Of a DNA stretch of 64,000 nucleotides, positions 8,971 to 18,384 are shown piece after piece. This stretch comes from Vibrio superstes (GTDB taxonomy: Bacteria; Pseudomonadota; Gammaproteobacteria; Enterobacterales; Vibrionaceae). Position 1 is the stretch's first letter, and every line of letters begins with the position of its first letter. The position numbers and the translations under genes are program-made. The notes under the pieces were generated by a model, which was not told where the DNA came from, searched no databases, and worked only from the letters and a program-made list of their open reading frames with translations. The stretch lies in assembly GCF_003569005.1 (NCBI RefSeq), contig NZ_BCUR01000004.1, forward strand, positions 1,649,111 through 1,713,110. Direction: 5' to 3'.

Positions 8971-10062
8971 TTACTGATCCGTCGTAGCACTATTGAGATA
9001 AGCTCGTTTAGAGATATCACTCCAAGAACGAGTTTGCTCTAAATACTGCGCTTGAGACATTTGAATTTTCTTCGCCATCTCATCTTTAGCAGCGTGCTCT
9101 GCCAGTAAACGGTCGTTCACTGCGCGAAGTTCTTTCATCACCTCAGGCGGGAAGTTTTTCACCTGTACATCAGGGTATTCCGTTCTGATACTCGCCCAGT
9201 TCTTACCACTTTCATGGGTTGACTGAATATACATATCGTAGGCTGCTGTGCGCATAGCAACGCGTAAGATCTCTTGTAGATCGGCAGGAAGCTTATCCCA
9301 CGTTCGCTTGTTCACTAGGAATTGAAGCTCTGTTGCCGGCTCATGCCAACCTGTGTAGTAGTAAGGTGCGATCTTATGGAAGCCCATACGAAGATCGAGA
9401 GAGGGACCTACCCACTCTAGTGCATCGATGGTTTTTCTTTCCAATGCGGTGTAAAGCTCACCCGGTGCAATATTGGTTGGTTTAGCGCCAAGCTCTGCAA
9501 GGACTTCTCCGGCAAAGCCCGGAATACGCATTTTCAGACCTTGTAAGTCATCAACACTATTGATCTCTTTTTGGAACCAACCGCCCATTTGAACGTCGGT
9601 GTTACCCCCAGGAAAAGACATAAGATTGTGTGGGGAGTAAACCTCTGCCATCAGCTCCATACCACCGCCGTGATAGAACCATGCATATTGCTCTTCAGCC
9701 GTCATACCAAAGGGCATTGTTGTAAAGTAAAGAGTATTTGGAACCTTGCCTTTCCAGTAATATGAAGCCGAGTGCCCCATGTCATACTGGCCTGATTTAA
9801 CCATATCAAACACACCAAATGGCGCTTTGTGTTTATTTGATGAATCAACGCGGATTTGCAATCGACCGTTAGACATTTTTTCAGCCATAGCGGCCATGTT
9901 TTTTGTCGCATCGCCGAAGATTGGGAAGTTAGGCCCCCAAGTTTCCGCAAGCTTTAACTTGTATACCTTGTCCGCAGCAACGGCTGTGCCTATGCTCGCC
10001 ACCCCAATTAGGACCGCTAAACTACGCACACATGCCTTTGCCCATTTTGATTTCACTACCAT
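8971..10062 (-). CDS. dctP: TRAP transporter periplasmic solute-binding protein (DctP, TakP-like)
   Basis: 363 aa with a signal peptide cleaved after about residue 29 (TAVA-ADK). The conserved DctP arginine is in LKMRIPGF. The segments IDALEWVGPSLD and PYYYTGWHEPATELQF resemble TakP-type proteins, which bind 2-keto acids or lactate with a metal or Na+, so a small 2-oxo or hydroxy acid is the likeliest ligand (inference). The ATG at 10062 was chosen because an AGGAG SD lies 8 bases upstream and the signal peptide then starts normally. It is the first gene of dctP-dctQ-dctM. Confidence 0.88.
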   Translation of the reverse strand: MVVKSKWAKACVRSLAVLIGVASIGTAVAADKVYKLKLAETWGPNFPIFGDATKNMAAMAEKMSNGRLQIRVDSSNKHKAPFGVFDMVKSGQYDMGHSASYYWKGKVPNTLYFTTMPFGMTAEEQYAWFYHGGGMELMAEVYSPHNLMSFPGGNTDVQMGGWFQKEINSVDDLQGLKMRIPGFAGEVLAELGAKPTNIAPGELYTALERKTIDALEWVGPSLDLRMGFHKIAPYYYTGWHEPATELQFLVNKRTWDKLPADLQEILRVAMRTAAYDMYIQSTHESGKNWASIRTEYPDVQVKNFPPEVMKELRAVNDRLLAEHAAKDEMAKKIQMSQAQYLEQTRSWSDISKRAYLNSATTDQ

Positions 10063-10269
10063 GTTATTTGCTCCTCGTGCAGTCATAATTGTCTACAAAA
10101 TCAACTAACTATGGACCAGTTTTATATAGGATGCTAAATAGTTGTTAAAAGTGTGTGTTACTCGATCTTCTTTAGGAAGTTATTACATTTTTTATCAAAT
10201 AATGTCTAAGCTGAATGATCAGCTAAACATGGACTCTCGTAGGTGTGTTAAAGCCACAATTTGGTCGTT

Positions 10270-10935
10270 ATGTCATCACTTCAATTAACCAATGAAAAAT
10301 TCATATTAGGAAGAACCAGTCGAGGCCTATTGCTCGCTTGCTACCTATTAATGTCGGTTTGGCTAAGCTCTTTCTCCAATAGCACCCAAGGGACCATTGG
10401 CATATTTTTGATATGCGCTTGTGCCCTAGCAATGGTGATCTACACCTACAAACGAGGCGTGGTGCGGTTCACTATTACCGACACCCATTTTCAACAGCAT
10501 ACGTTTAAGGGAGGATGGGTTGTGAAGTGGCAGAACGTATCGTCCCTCGGGCTATGTCGTAGTCACCAACCCACTCAAAGCTCCGAGCTACCTTGGATTG
10601 GCTTACGACTTAAAGACCCTGTTCCATTCGTAAAGCAAGCCTGCCCACGATTAATCACCAATTTACTCCTAGAACAAAGATCGCTCTTATATCTAGGTGC
10701 AAGAGAAACAGAAAAAGAACACTTGTTCCAAGACCAGGTTCTAGATTCATCACGGGTCGAACTAAAAGATGGGGAAACCATCAAAGGGCTACAGGCATGC
10801 CTATATCACAGGATGCATTATCAAAGAGAATATTGGGGATACGATATCTTTATCTCAACGGCTGATTTGGATAGAGATGGAGAAGAGTTTGTAGGTTTGT
10901 TACGGAAGTATTTGGCAGGTTCGAGATCAAACTAA
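10270..10935 (+). CDS. DUF2982-like membrane protein
   Basis: 221 aa. Two hydrophobic segments near residues 20-60 are followed by a soluble part of about 160 residues containing VVKWQNVSSLGL, similar to PH-like domains of bacterial membrane proteins. Size and layout fit the DUF2982 family of vibrios and shewanellae (recalled; moderate certainty). The function is unknown. The ATG at 10270 is used; a TTG three codons upstream is less likely, and the SD is weak. It is divergent from the TRAP operon and convergent with gloC. Confidence 0.65.
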   Translation: MSSLQLTNEKFILGRTSRGLLLACYLLMSVWLSSFSNSTQGTIGIFLICACALAMVIYTYKRGVVRFTITDTHFQQHTFKGGWVVKWQNVSSLGLCRSHQPTQSSELPWIGLRLKDPVPFVKQACPRLITNLLLEQRSLLYLGARETEKEHLFQDQVLDSSRVELKDGETIKGLQACLYHRMHYQREYWGYDIFISTADLDRDGEEFVGLLRKYLAGSRSN

Positions 10936-10968
10936 GGCCATAGAACCACAGAGTTCTATAGCCTTAAG
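10932..10968. terminator. Hairpin between convergent genes
   Basis: Stem CTAAGGC-ATAGAAC / GTTCTAT-GCCTTAAG with one bulged position, between the 10935 stop and the gloC stop. There is no strong T tract, so it may act as a 3' processing or weak bidirectional terminator. Confidence 0.55.
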
Positions 10969-10972
10969 TCCC

Positions 10973-11626
10973 TTAATACAATGGCATTTCGTCTGCGACG
11001 AATGGATTACTCACTCGTTCAGAGCCGAAGGTTGACTCTGGGCCATGGCCTGGAACAAATCGAGTTTCGTTTCCTAGAGGCCATAGTTTGCTCTTAATAG
11101 AGTTAATTAAAGTATTAAAGTCACCCTTAGGAAAATCTGTACGTCCTACCCCACCCTTGAACAGTACATCGCCTACGAAAGCAAGACTTGCGGACTCACT
11201 GTGCAATACAACGTGCCCTGGGGTATGACCTGGGGTGTGAATAACATTCAACGATTGATTACCAAAAGTGACAACGTCACCCTCATCGAGCCATTGGCTA
11301 GGCTCAAACGCTTCAGTCAGAGGAAAGCCGAACATTTGGCTTTGTCCTTCTAGCCCTTGTAGCCAGAAGTTGTCATCTTTGTGCGGACCAACGATCGGTT
11401 GGTTCAAGGCTCTTGCGAGTTCTTCACTGCCACCAACATGGTCTAAGTGGCCATGGGTCAGCACTAATTTCTCTACCTGAACTTGCAACTCTTCGATCAT
11501 CATCAGTAGCTGCTTAACATCACCACCTGGATCGATAACAACCCCTTTCATCGTCTCATCACACCAAACGATAGAGCAGTTTTGTTGGAAAGGGGTTACT
11601 GGAACAACTTGATACTGCAACGCCAT
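10973..11626 (-). CDS. gloC: Hydroxyacylglutathione hydrolase GloC (YcbL), metallo-beta-lactamase fold
   Basis: 217 aa, cytoplasmic. The binuclear metal site motif THGHLDHVGG, GHTPGHVV, GDVLFKGGVGR and PGHGPEST are all present. It is strongly similar to E. coli YcbL (215 aa) including the C-terminal NPF...DEMP. It completes glyoxalase detoxification by hydrolysing S-lactoylglutathione. It is downstream of ldtD as in E. coli, but the mepK gene that lies between them in E. coli is absent. Confidence 0.9.
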   Translation of the reverse strand: MALQYQVVPVTPFQQNCSIVWCDETMKGVVIDPGGDVKQLLMMIEELQVQVEKLVLTHGHLDHVGGSEELARALNQPIVGPHKDDNFWLQGLEGQSQMFGFPLTEAFEPSQWLDEGDVVTFGNQSLNVIHTPGHTPGHVVLHSESASLAFVGDVLFKGGVGRTDFPKGDFNTLINSIKSKLWPLGNETRFVPGHGPESTFGSERVSNPFVADEMPLY

Positions 11627-11778
11627 GAAAAACCTTTTATTTTAATGAATATTTTAATGAAATTTGTCGAAACACTTCAGCAGAATATGACAGTTTCTAA
11701 CTCTAAACTCAAGCATGAGCGTGCCAAGAGCACGCACCATAGGCTTCTATAGAAACAAACGGCTTGTTAAATCGCGAT

Positions 11779-13374
11779 CTACTCTACAGGTTGTCGTTGA
11801 ATCACTAAACTAGGGGACTTTGGGCGTGTGTCATATCCATAAATGTCATCTCTAAAATAGATGCGACCTGACTCAATCCAAGACGTCTTATAAATAAGAT
11901 GTACAGGAAGCCGTCTTTTGAGTGGGATACGCGCATTCGCTTTCTGCCCAATGGGTGAGATGTTACTTTGTCTAAAGCCCTGTGTCTTTGACAAGGTATA
12001 GGCAAACTTGTCTGCATGCTGTACCCGAATACACCCTGAACTGAACGCTCTTGATGGTTTATCAAACAGGTATTTAGCAGGAGTATCATGCAGGTAAATG
12101 GCTCGACGATTGGGCGTATTGAACTTATACGCGCCTAGCGCATTGTAGCTACCTGATAACTGTCTCATACGAAACGGGAATGTCTTTGCATTTACCCGAC
12201 TCCATTGAATAGCGCCGTGGTCTATAACCACAGGATCTGACCATCCTTTAATGACTTGAATCCCCCTTTCACTGAGGTAGCCGGGGTTGTAACGCAAGAT
12301 CGGGATAATATCTTCACGCATGATTTTAGGTGGCACGTTCCAGGTCGGGTTCAATACCAGCGAATCCATCTTTATTTCTAGCATAGGGGTTTTGCGTTTT
12401 TGCTTACCGACAATCACCTTAGATGAGAATGCCACCTTGCCTCTAAAGTAATAGTTCAGATCGAAACTCGGCAAGTTCACAACGACTAGCGCACTTCGTT
12501 GCATTGGCCATAAACGGCTTCTTTCTGCATTGAGAGCTAACCTATGAATGCGATCTTCAATGGGATAGTTGAGCCATTCTATGGTCTTAGGTCCAATTAC
12601 ACCATCCGCATTTAAGCCATGTTGGGTTTGAAATCTCTTAACTATGCTCTTCAACTCTTTCCCATACCAATCTTGATCTTCTATTGATAAAGGTATGCTT
12701 AGCCCCGATAGCTTTAGGCGGGAAAGCAAGATCTCTTTATCGGTAATGGGATCCCCCACTCTAATAAGGGCATCGGATGAATAGAGCGCTAGGTCGTCAT
12801 TGATCGCTAATTGCATCTTATCGATTGCAGATTGGTAATCTCGATAGCTTTGAGAGTTTGGTCCTAAGGTCATTAAAAACGCTGTTAAAGCGCTGCTCTC
12901 TACCGAGGTTTCAAATTCAGCTATAACGTTTTCTGGAGGGTCTGCCCAGTCGGAAGGTAAACCCTGTCCGTATAACCAAGTATCTTTGTTCTCCCGCAAC
13001 AATTCGCGATAGCTAAGAAAGGCGAGCATTAGGTCTGTTGCCAGCAAATCGTACTGGTAGTATTGCTCAGAGCTTCTTAGTTGGTGAAGTTTTTGCAGTC
13101 GCTGATCGAAAAACGGGCTGAGTTCGGCTAATACCACCATCTCTATGATGTCTTCAAATACTTGTCTATCATGAGGCTGCAGCCATATCAGTTGATGGCG
13201 ATTTGAGGAGTAGATGGATTCGGTGAGTTGTGGGTAGCGAAATGTCTGTTCTATTGACGATGAAGAGCTAATCCAACCTAAGGTATGGAACATGCTTTGT
13301 GAATAGGCAGGGGCTGAAAGGACGAAACAGACAAGTAAGCTTGCCCATATCGTCCCTTTCTTGCACAAGGTCAT
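11779..13374 (-). CDS. ldtD: L,D-transpeptidase of the LdtD (YcbB) type
   Basis: 531 aa, secreted to the periplasm by a signal peptide (about 1-25, ending APAYS). The N-terminal scaffold region is followed by a peptidoglycan-binding-like domain near residues 230-270 (KRFQTQHGLNADGVIGPKT) and the YkuD catalytic domain with HDTP...SRAFSSGCIRV, which carries the catalytic Cys and His. It makes 3-3 (DAP-DAP) peptidoglycan cross-links, by-passing penicillin-binding proteins. A short GC-rich hairpin (11719-11735) lies downstream, before gloC. Confidence 0.9.
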   Translation of the reverse strand: MTLCKKGTIWASLLVCFVLSAPAYSQSMFHTLGWISSSSSIEQTFRYPQLTESIYSSNRHQLIWLQPHDRQVFEDIIEMVVLAELSPFFDQRLQKLHQLRSSEQYYQYDLLATDLMLAFLSYRELLRENKDTWLYGQGLPSDWADPPENVIAEFETSVESSALTAFLMTLGPNSQSYRDYQSAIDKMQLAINDDLALYSSDALIRVGDPITDKEILLSRLKLSGLSIPLSIEDQDWYGKELKSIVKRFQTQHGLNADGVIGPKTIEWLNYPIEDRIHRLALNAERSRLWPMQRSALVVVNLPSFDLNYYFRGKVAFSSKVIVGKQKRKTPMLEIKMDSLVLNPTWNVPPKIMREDIIPILRYNPGYLSERGIQVIKGWSDPVVIDHGAIQWSRVNAKTFPFRMRQLSGSYNALGAYKFNTPNRRAIYLHDTPAKYLFDKPSRAFSSGCIRVQHADKFAYTLSKTQGFRQSNISPIGQKANARIPLKRRLPVHLIYKTSWIESGRIYFRDDIYGYDTRPKSPSLVIQRQPVE

Positions 13375-13456
13375 AGCTTACACTCAATACCGATACTGGT
13401 TTAAGTATGGCAAACAACCACTGTTTTAACGAAAAAATTTAGTAAGGAAATTCTAG

Positions 13457-14053
13457 CTAGACATCGAGGTCGTGTTTGCCGTGAGAGGCTTTGGCTTTCA
13501 GATAATTTTCATTGCCACTTTTTACATGCGCCATCGTATTGATCACTTCGTCTATACCAATGCCATGTTCTTTCAATTCACGAATCTTCTTAGGGTTGTT
13601 AGTCACCAAACGAATGCGTTCAACATCAAGTGCAGCCAACATTTGAGCTGCCTCTTCGAAATCACGTAAATCATCAGCAAAACCTAAATGATTGTTCGCT
13701 TCATAGGTATTAAGACCCTTGCTTTGCAACTTGTAGGCATCAATCTTATTGTAAAGCCCAATGCCACGACCTTCTTGACGCAGATACAGAAGAATACCGC
13801 CCTGCTCGGCCATCTTATTTATCGTTTCATCCAACTGCTCACCACAGTCGCAACGGGACGAGTGAAACACATCGCCAGTCAAACATTCAGAGTGCATGCG
13901 AACGATAGGCGCTTTTTGATTCTTATCAGCCGATTTAAAGACCATAGCGACATGTTCTTTGTCCGTTTTTAAACCATGAAAAGAAAGAAGCTCAGCATCA
14001 ATATCGCTTTTTGTTCCAACTTTTAAATGCACGCGGGCTCTTACTTCTGCCAT
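13457..14053 (-). CDS. ribA: GTP cyclohydrolase II
   Basis: 198 aa, close to E. coli RibA (196 aa). It opens the imidazole ring of GTP as the first step of riboflavin synthesis. The zinc-binding cysteines are in [20 protein letters not shown], and the catalytic segment [19 protein letters not shown] and the [14 protein letters not shown] substrate-binding segment are intact. It is monofunctional, with no DHBP-synthase domain. It lies downstream of gyrA but behind that gene's terminator. Confidence 0.93.
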   Translation of the reverse strand: MAEVRARVHLKVGTKSDIDAELLSFHGLKTDKEHVAMVFKSADKNQKAPIVRMHSECLTGDVFHSSRCDCGEQLDETINKMAEQGGILLYLRQEGRGIGLYNKIDAYKLQSKGLNTYEANNHLGFADDLRDFEEAAQMLAALDVERIRLVTNNPKKIRELKEHGIGIDEVINTMAHVKSGNENYLKAKASHGKHDLDV

Positions 14054-14146
14054 AACTCTGTCTCTATCTTAACAATGGGTCGATCCCAACCTTAGGATCA
14101 GTAACTATAGGTTTAATATTGGGTTAAATGATATCTTTTCAAGCCT

Positions 14147-14160
14147 TTGACCTGCATCAA
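14147..14160. promoter_or_regulatory. FNR-like box upstream of ribA
   Basis: TTGAC-CTGC-ATCAA matches the FNR consensus TTGAT-N4-ATCAA at 9 of 10 fixed positions and lies about 94-107 bases upstream of ribA. One mismatch and no recognised promoter beside it make this tentative. Confidence 0.35.
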
Positions 14161-14215
14161 TTTTTTAAATAAACACTCAAAATTCTAAAAAGACTGCTTC
14201 TGTATACGACGGGTA

Positions 14216-14247
14216 TAAAAAAACCGAGCTATATAAGCTCGGTTTTT
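14216..14247 (-). terminator. Rho-independent terminator of gyrA
   Basis: Stem AAACCGAGCT / AGCTCGGTTT with a 5-base loop, followed on the minus strand by a run of T. It lies about 20 bases after the gyrA stop. Confidence 0.92.
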
Positions 14248-14266
14248 ATGCTAATCAAAGAAGACG

Positions 14267-16906
14267 TTATTCTTCGCTAGCTTCAGAATCGTTAGACTCT
14301 GTTGGTGTTTCTGTCGCTTCTGAAGATTCAGCAGTTTCAGACGAAACGTCCTCTGCGTCTTCTTCAACTAGCTCTGCTTCGTCGATTTCATCGATGCGCT
14401 GAAGCGCCACAACATTCTCACCTTCCATAGTACGGATCAAGGTAACACCTTGGGTGTTACGTCCCACTTGGCTCACTTCGGATACACGGCTTCTTACCAG
14501 CGTGCCACCGTCAGTGATGACCATGAACTCGTCGCCTTCTTCGGTTTGAACTGCACCGACAACACTGCCGTTACGCTCTGAAACCTTGATAGAAACCACA
14601 CCTTGAGTTGCACGGCTCTTCGCTGGGTACTCAGAAATAATCGTACGCTTACCATAGCCATTTTCAGTAATGGTTAGAATGTCGCCTTCGTTATGAGGAA
14701 CAATCAAAGAAACCACTTGGTCGCTGTTAATGAGCTTGATACCACGTACACCGGCTGCTGTACGACCCATGCCACGAACTTGTGATTCGTTAAAGCGAAC
14801 TACCTTGCCTGATTTCGAGAACAACATGATGTCGCTATCGCCGTCAGTAATGTCTACACCAATCAAAGAATCTTCGTCGCGCAAGTTAACCGCAATCAAA
14901 CCATTGCTACGTACGTTAGAGAATTGGTCTAGTGAGGTTTTCTTAACCGTACCGTCTGCTGTTGCCATGAAGATGAACTTATCTTCACTGAACTCAGAGA
15001 CAGGAAGAATAGCAGTGATACGCTCACCCTCTTCCAACGGTAAGATATTCACGATTGGCTTACCACGAGCTGTACGGCTTGCCAATGGCAATTGGTACAC
15101 CTTCAAGCGATAGGTCTTACCGCGAGTAGAGAAACATAAGATGTTATCGTGGGTATTCGCCACTAGAAGACGCTCGATATAATCTTCGTCTTTCATCTTG
15201 GTTGCGCTCTTACCACGGCCACCACGACGCTGTGCTTCGTAATCGCTTAGGATTTGGTATTTCACGTAGCCTTCGTGAGATAAGGTCACTACTACATCTT
15301 CTTGAGCGATAAGCTCTTCCATGTCGATGTCATGGATAGCAGCTGTGATTTCAGTGCGACGCTCATCGCCGTAACCTTCACGAATCGCTTCTAGCTCTTC
15401 TACAATCACTTCCATTAAACGTTCAGTGCTTGCAAGAATGTGCATTAGCTCTGCAATTTCGTCTAATAACGCTTTGTATTCGTCTAGGATCTTCTCATGC
15501 TCAAGACCGGTTAGCTTTTGTAGACGAAGGTCTAGAATGGCTTGCGCTTGTTGCTCAGTCAGGAAGTACTGACCATCGCGGATACCAAATTGTTCTTCTA
15601 ACCACTCAGGACGCGCGGCATCAGTACCAGTGCGCTCTAGCATGGTTGAAACAAGACCTAGGTCCCAGCCGCGAGCAACCAAGCCCGCTTTTGCTTCGGC
15701 CGGTGTCGCTGCTTTACGGATAAGCTCAATGATCTCGTCGATGTTAGCCAGTGCGAGCGCAAGGCCTTCAAGGATATGAGCGCGATCACGTGCTTTGCGC
15801 AATTCGAAAATAGTACGACGTGTTACCACTTCACGGCGGTGATCAACAAACGCCTTCAGCATCTCTTTTAGATTGAAGTGTTTTGGTTGGCCCTTATCAA
15901 GAGCAACCATGTTGACACCGAAAGTCGTCTGCAGCTGTGTATGTGCGTAAAGGTTATTTAGAACCACCTCACCCACTGCATCACGCTTACATTCAACAAC
16001 GATACGCATACCGTCTTTATCAGACTCATCACGAAGCGCACTAATGCCTTCTACTTTCTTGTCTTTTACTAGCTCAGCAATCTTTTCGACTAGGCGAGCC
16101 TTGTTAACTTGATATGGGATCTCAGTAACGATGATGGTTTCTTTGCCTTTGCTATCTGTTTCGATATCAGTTTTAGCACGCATGTAAACCTTACCGCGAC
16201 CCGTGTGATACGCGTCAACAATACCTTTACGACCGCTAATAAGCGCCGCTGTTGGGAAGTCTGGACCTGGAATGAATTCCATCAACTGATCAATAGTGAT
16301 GTCTTCATCTTTGATAAACGCCAGACAGCCATCAATAACCTCGGTTAGGTTATGAGGTGGAATGTTTGTCGCCATGCCCACTGCGATACCCGACGAACCA
16401 TTCACCAAAAGGTTAGGCACACGAGTTGGCAGTACTGCAGGAATTTGTTCTGTACCATCGTAGTTTGGTACGTAATCGACTGTCTCTTTCTCAAGGTCTG
16501 CTAGCAGCTCATGAGCAATTTTAGACATACGTACTTCGGTGTAACGCATTGCCGCTGCAGAGTCACCATCGATAGAACCAAAGTTACCCTGGCCATCCGC
16601 TAGCATGTAACGCAATGCAAAAGGCTGCGCCATACGAACGATAGTGTCATAAACCGCGCTATCACCGTGTGGGTGATATTTACCGATTACATCACCAACG
16701 ACACGCGCTGATTTTTTGTAAGGCTTGTTCCAATCGTTACCCAACACATTCATCGCGAACAAAACGCGTCTGTGTACAGGTTTCAAGCCATCTCGAACAT
16801 CAGGCAGTGCACGACCCACGATGACGGACATCGCGTAGTCAAGGTACGAGCCTCGAAGCTCGTCTTCAATATTTACCGGTGTGATCTCTTTCGCTAGATC
16901 GCTCAT
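14267..16906 (-). CDS. gyrA: DNA gyrase subunit A
   Basis: 879 aa. It is the breakage-reunion subunit of the type II topoisomerase that introduces negative supercoils. The catalytic Tyr is at residue 122 ([10 protein letters not shown]). The quinolone-resistance region has Ser83 and Asp87 ([12 protein letters not shown]), the sensitive-type residues. The C-terminal pinwheel region contains the GyrA-box-like QRRGGRGK, and the protein ends in a long acidic tail of about 40 residues, typical of gammaproteobacterial GyrA. It is transcribed away from ubiG, which is divergent. Confidence 0.97.
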   Translation of the reverse strand: MSDLAKEITPVNIEDELRGSYLDYAMSVIVGRALPDVRDGLKPVHRRVLFAMNVLGNDWNKPYKKSARVVGDVIGKYHPHGDSAVYDTIVRMAQPFALRYMLADGQGNFGSIDGDSAAAMRYTEVRMSKIAHELLADLEKETVDYVPNYDGTEQIPAVLPTRVPNLLVNGSSGIAVGMATNIPPHNLTEVIDGCLAFIKDEDITIDQLMEFIPGPDFPTAALISGRKGIVDAYHTGRGKVYMRAKTDIETDSKGKETIIVTEIPYQVNKARLVEKIAELVKDKKVEGISALRDESDKDGMRIVVECKRDAVGEVVLNNLYAHTQLQTTFGVNMVALDKGQPKHFNLKEMLKAFVDHRREVVTRRTIFELRKARDRAHILEGLALALANIDEIIELIRKAATPAEAKAGLVARGWDLGLVSTMLERTGTDAARPEWLEEQFGIRDGQYFLTEQQAQAILDLRLQKLTGLEHEKILDEYKALLDEIAELMHILASTERLMEVIVEELEAIREGYGDERRTEITAAIHDIDMEELIAQEDVVVTLSHEGYVKYQILSDYEAQRRGGRGKSATKMKDEDYIERLLVANTHDNILCFSTRGKTYRLKVYQLPLASRTARGKPIVNILPLEEGERITAILPVSEFSEDKFIFMATADGTVKKTSLDQFSNVRSNGLIAVNLRDEDSLIGVDITDGDSDIMLFSKSGKVVRFNESQVRGMGRTAAGVRGIKLINSDQVVSLIVPHNEGDILTITENGYGKRTIISEYPAKSRATQGVVSIKVSERNGSVVGAVQTEEGDEFMVITDGGTLVRSRVSEVSQVGRNTQGVTLIRTMEGENVVALQRIDEIDEAELVEEDAEDVSSETAESSEATETPTESNDSEASEE

Positions 16907-17191
16907 AGAGCCATTATCCCTCTATTATTAGATCGTCTTTTCGATTCCTATAAGAATAAAAAAATATAACACAATTTTCGGGGATTCTGCATTACTTTCA
17001 CTATCAGATCCCCCCTGTGTGATGTGCGTTCTTGACTAGATGGACATAATTTAGACTATTCATCAATTATGGTTTAAAAAACAATCAGTTCGCCCTGTAG
17101 ATGGCTACAGACATCTCATCGGCATTAACGGAAATGCATTCCATGAATAGTTGGGGTTATAATGTGGAAAATTTCAAAAAGCGTAGTGACT

Positions 17192-17908
17192 ATGGAACAA
17201 GGAAAAAACGTCGATCCTGCCGAGATCAAAAAATTTGCCGATATGGCGTCTCGTTGGTGGGACAAAGAGGGGGAATTTAAACCACTGCATCAAATCAATC
17301 CCCTTCGATTGCAGTACGTTCAGGACTCTATCGGTGGTCTGTTTGGCAAAAAAGCCCTAGATGTTGGTTGCGGTGGCGGCATTCTTGCCGAAAGCATGGC
17401 CCTTGAGGGTGCACACGTCACAGGTCTTGATATGGGACGTGAGCCACTGGAAGTGGCTAGACTTCACGCATTAGAGACAGGCGCAAAGCTTGACTATATC
17501 CGTATGACCGTAGAAGAACACGCCGCTACTCATGCGGGGCAATACGACGTTGTCACCTGTATGGAGATGATAGAACACGTACCAGACCCACAATCGGTGA
17601 TTGCTTCCTGTGCGGCTTTAGTGAAACCCGGTGGCCACGTCTTCTTCTCGACCCTTAATCGCAATCTTAAATCTTATTTGTTTGCAATTGTTGGCGCCGA
17701 AAAGGTATTGAAGTTGCTTCCGCAAGGCACACACGACTACAACAAGTTTTTAAAGCCTTCTGAGCTGATAAAAATGGTGGATGCCACACCACTTCAAGAA
17801 AAGGGCATTACTGGCCTTACCTACAACCCTCTGTTTGATACCTATTCATTGGGACGCAATGTGGATATTAATTACATTGTGCACACCCAAAAAGTCGACA
17901 AAGCGTAG
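17192..17908 (+). CDS. ubiG: Ubiquinone biosynthesis O-methyltransferase
   Basis: 238 aa from the chosen ATG. It carries out both O-methylations of ubiquinone synthesis using SAM. Motif [13 protein letters not shown], the [27 protein letters not shown]-terminal block (in parts) and motif [14 protein letters not shown] are diagnostic. The ATG at 17192 gives an N-terminus of vibrio-type length ending in [10 protein letters not shown]; an ATG at 17162 would add 10 residues and cannot be excluded. It lies between gyrA and nrdA, as in E. coli. Confidence 0.93.
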   Translation: MEQGKNVDPAEIKKFADMASRWWDKEGEFKPLHQINPLRLQYVQDSIGGLFGKKALDVGCGGGILAESMALEGAHVTGLDMGREPLEVARLHALETGAKLDYIRMTVEEHAATHAGQYDVVTCMEMIEHVPDPQSVIASCAALVKPGGHVFFSTLNRNLKSYLFAIVGAEKVLKLLPQGTHDYNKFLKPSELIKMVDATPLQEKGITGLTYNPLFDTYSLGRNVDINYIVHTQKVDKA

Positions 17909-17924
17909 TACTTTTCTCTCATTT

Positions 17925-17962
17925 GCTCTCTGGTTTGAAACTTGATTAAACGGAGAGCATTT
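17925..17962 (+). terminator. First terminator-like hairpin after ubiG
   Basis: Stem GCTCTC / GAGAGC with inner GTTT / AAAC pairing, followed by ATTTT. It shares sequence with the next hairpin (18006-18032), as if one arose from the other. Confidence 0.6.
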
Positions 17963-18005
17963 TGGGTAGAACTAGTCCGACTTTCATTCAGTTTTTAAGC
18001 AAGTT

Positions 18006-18032
18006 GCTCCCTGTTTAAGCGGAGCATTTTTT
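18006..18032 (+). terminator. Second terminator after ubiG
   Basis: Stem GCTCC / GGAGC with a 10-base loop followed by ATTTTTT. It acts as a tandem back-up to the hairpin at 17925-17962 and insulates nrdA from ubiG. Confidence 0.7.
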
Positions 18033-18054
18033 CAGCGGTAATCGATCCATTTCT

Positions 18055-18068
18055 TTGATAAAGATCAA
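18055..18068. promoter_or_regulatory. Perfect FNR-type box upstream of nrdA
   Basis: TTGAT-AAAG-ATCAA matches the FNR consensus at all ten fixed positions. It lies about 160-190 bases upstream of the proposed nrdA promoter, so if functional it may act at a distance, on another promoter, or jointly with other regulators. NrdAB is the oxygen-dependent reductase, so oxygen-linked control is plausible. Confidence 0.6.
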
Positions 18069-18112
18069 GTAAATTTTTTTTTACCTTGTTTGATTTTAAG
18101 TCACCCACAAGC

Positions 18113-18121
18113 TGTGCAAAA
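18113..18121 (-). promoter_or_regulatory. DnaA box upstream of nrdA
   Basis: On the minus strand the sequence is TTTTGCACA, which fits TTWTNCACA. DnaA is known to control nrdAB in E. coli, and a second box lies 68 bases downstream. Confidence 0.6.
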
Positions 18122-18188
18122 CCCCAAGCCAATTTCTCTATAAACTCATAAGTAAGTGAACGCTAACAGAGAAAATTCCATACACCGT

Positions 18189-18197
18189 TTATCCACA
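18189..18197 (+). promoter_or_regulatory. Consensus DnaA box upstream of nrdA
   Basis: TTATCCACA is an exact high-affinity DnaA box, 21 bases upstream of the proposed -35 element of nrdA. That position suits activation or repression by DnaA-ATP. Confidence 0.75.
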
Positions 18198-18217
18198 GAA
18201 GATTCTTAAGCTTAAAC

Positions 18218-18246
18218 TTGAAAACTCCCCCCAACCGCACTATCTT
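18218..18246 (+). promoter_or_regulatory. Proposed sigma-70 promoter of nrdA
   Basis: -35 TTGAAA (5/6), a 17-base spacer and -10 TATCTT (4/6). The upstream NrdR box overlaps the -10, the expected arrangement for repression. The leader would be about 135 nt. Confidence 0.65.
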
Positions 18247-18252
18247 GTAAGT
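18237..18252. promoter_or_regulatory. NrdR box 1 (weaker)
   Basis: About 10 of 16 positions match ACACWATATATWGTGT. It begins 30 bases before box 2, so both lie on the same face of the DNA as in known NrdR targets, and it overlaps the -10 element. Confidence 0.55.
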
Positions 18253-18266
18253 CGTTAAAGGGAACA

Positions 18267-18282
18267 CCCCTATATGTAGTGT
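18267..18282. promoter_or_regulatory. NrdR box 2 (stronger)
   Basis: CCCCTATATGTAGTGT matches ACACWATATATWGTGT at 13 of 16 positions. NrdR is the dATP/ATP-sensing repressor of ribonucleotide reductase operons. This box lies just downstream of the proposed start of transcription. Confidence 0.72.
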
Positions 18283-18306
18283 TTCTATCTCACGAAAGAG
18301 GTAGAT

Positions 18307-18384
18307 ATGGATCACAAAGCCGTCAATATTTTTCTGCAAAAGTTAAAAAATGTGGCTTTAACCATTGATGTTATGGATATCTAA
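18307..18384 (+). CDS. Candidate 25-aa leader ORF of nrdA
   Basis: An ATG preceded by AAAGAGGT (4-base spacer) opens a 25-codon frame beginning MDHKAVNIFL and ending DVMDI, out of frame with nrdA. Its TAA stop lies 4 bases before the nrdA ATG. nrdA itself has no good SD, so its translation could be coupled to this ORF. The peptide has no resemblance I can name. It may be a regulatory leader rather than a functional protein. Confidence 0.5.
   Translation: MDHKAVNIFLQKLKNVALTIDVMDI

Noticed and set aside
9779..10108. 109-codon plus-strand frame opposite dctP
   Set aside because: Antisense to the signal peptide and N-terminus of a well-supported gene.
13457..14213. FMN riboswitch ahead of ribA
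   Set aside because: No RFN-element conserved sequence or fold could be seen in the 14054-14213 leader.
14730..15113. 127-codon plus-strand frame opposite gyrA
   Set aside because: Shadow of gyrA; no start signals or homology.
14267..16906. Quinolone-resistance mutation in gyrA
   Set aside because: Residues 83 and 87 are Ser and Asp, the sensitive-type residues.
17095..17110. CTGT-N8-ACAG, a LexA-type core upstream of ubiG
   Set aside because: The eight fixed bases are expected about once per window by chance and the spacer is not AT-rich as in real SOS boxes.
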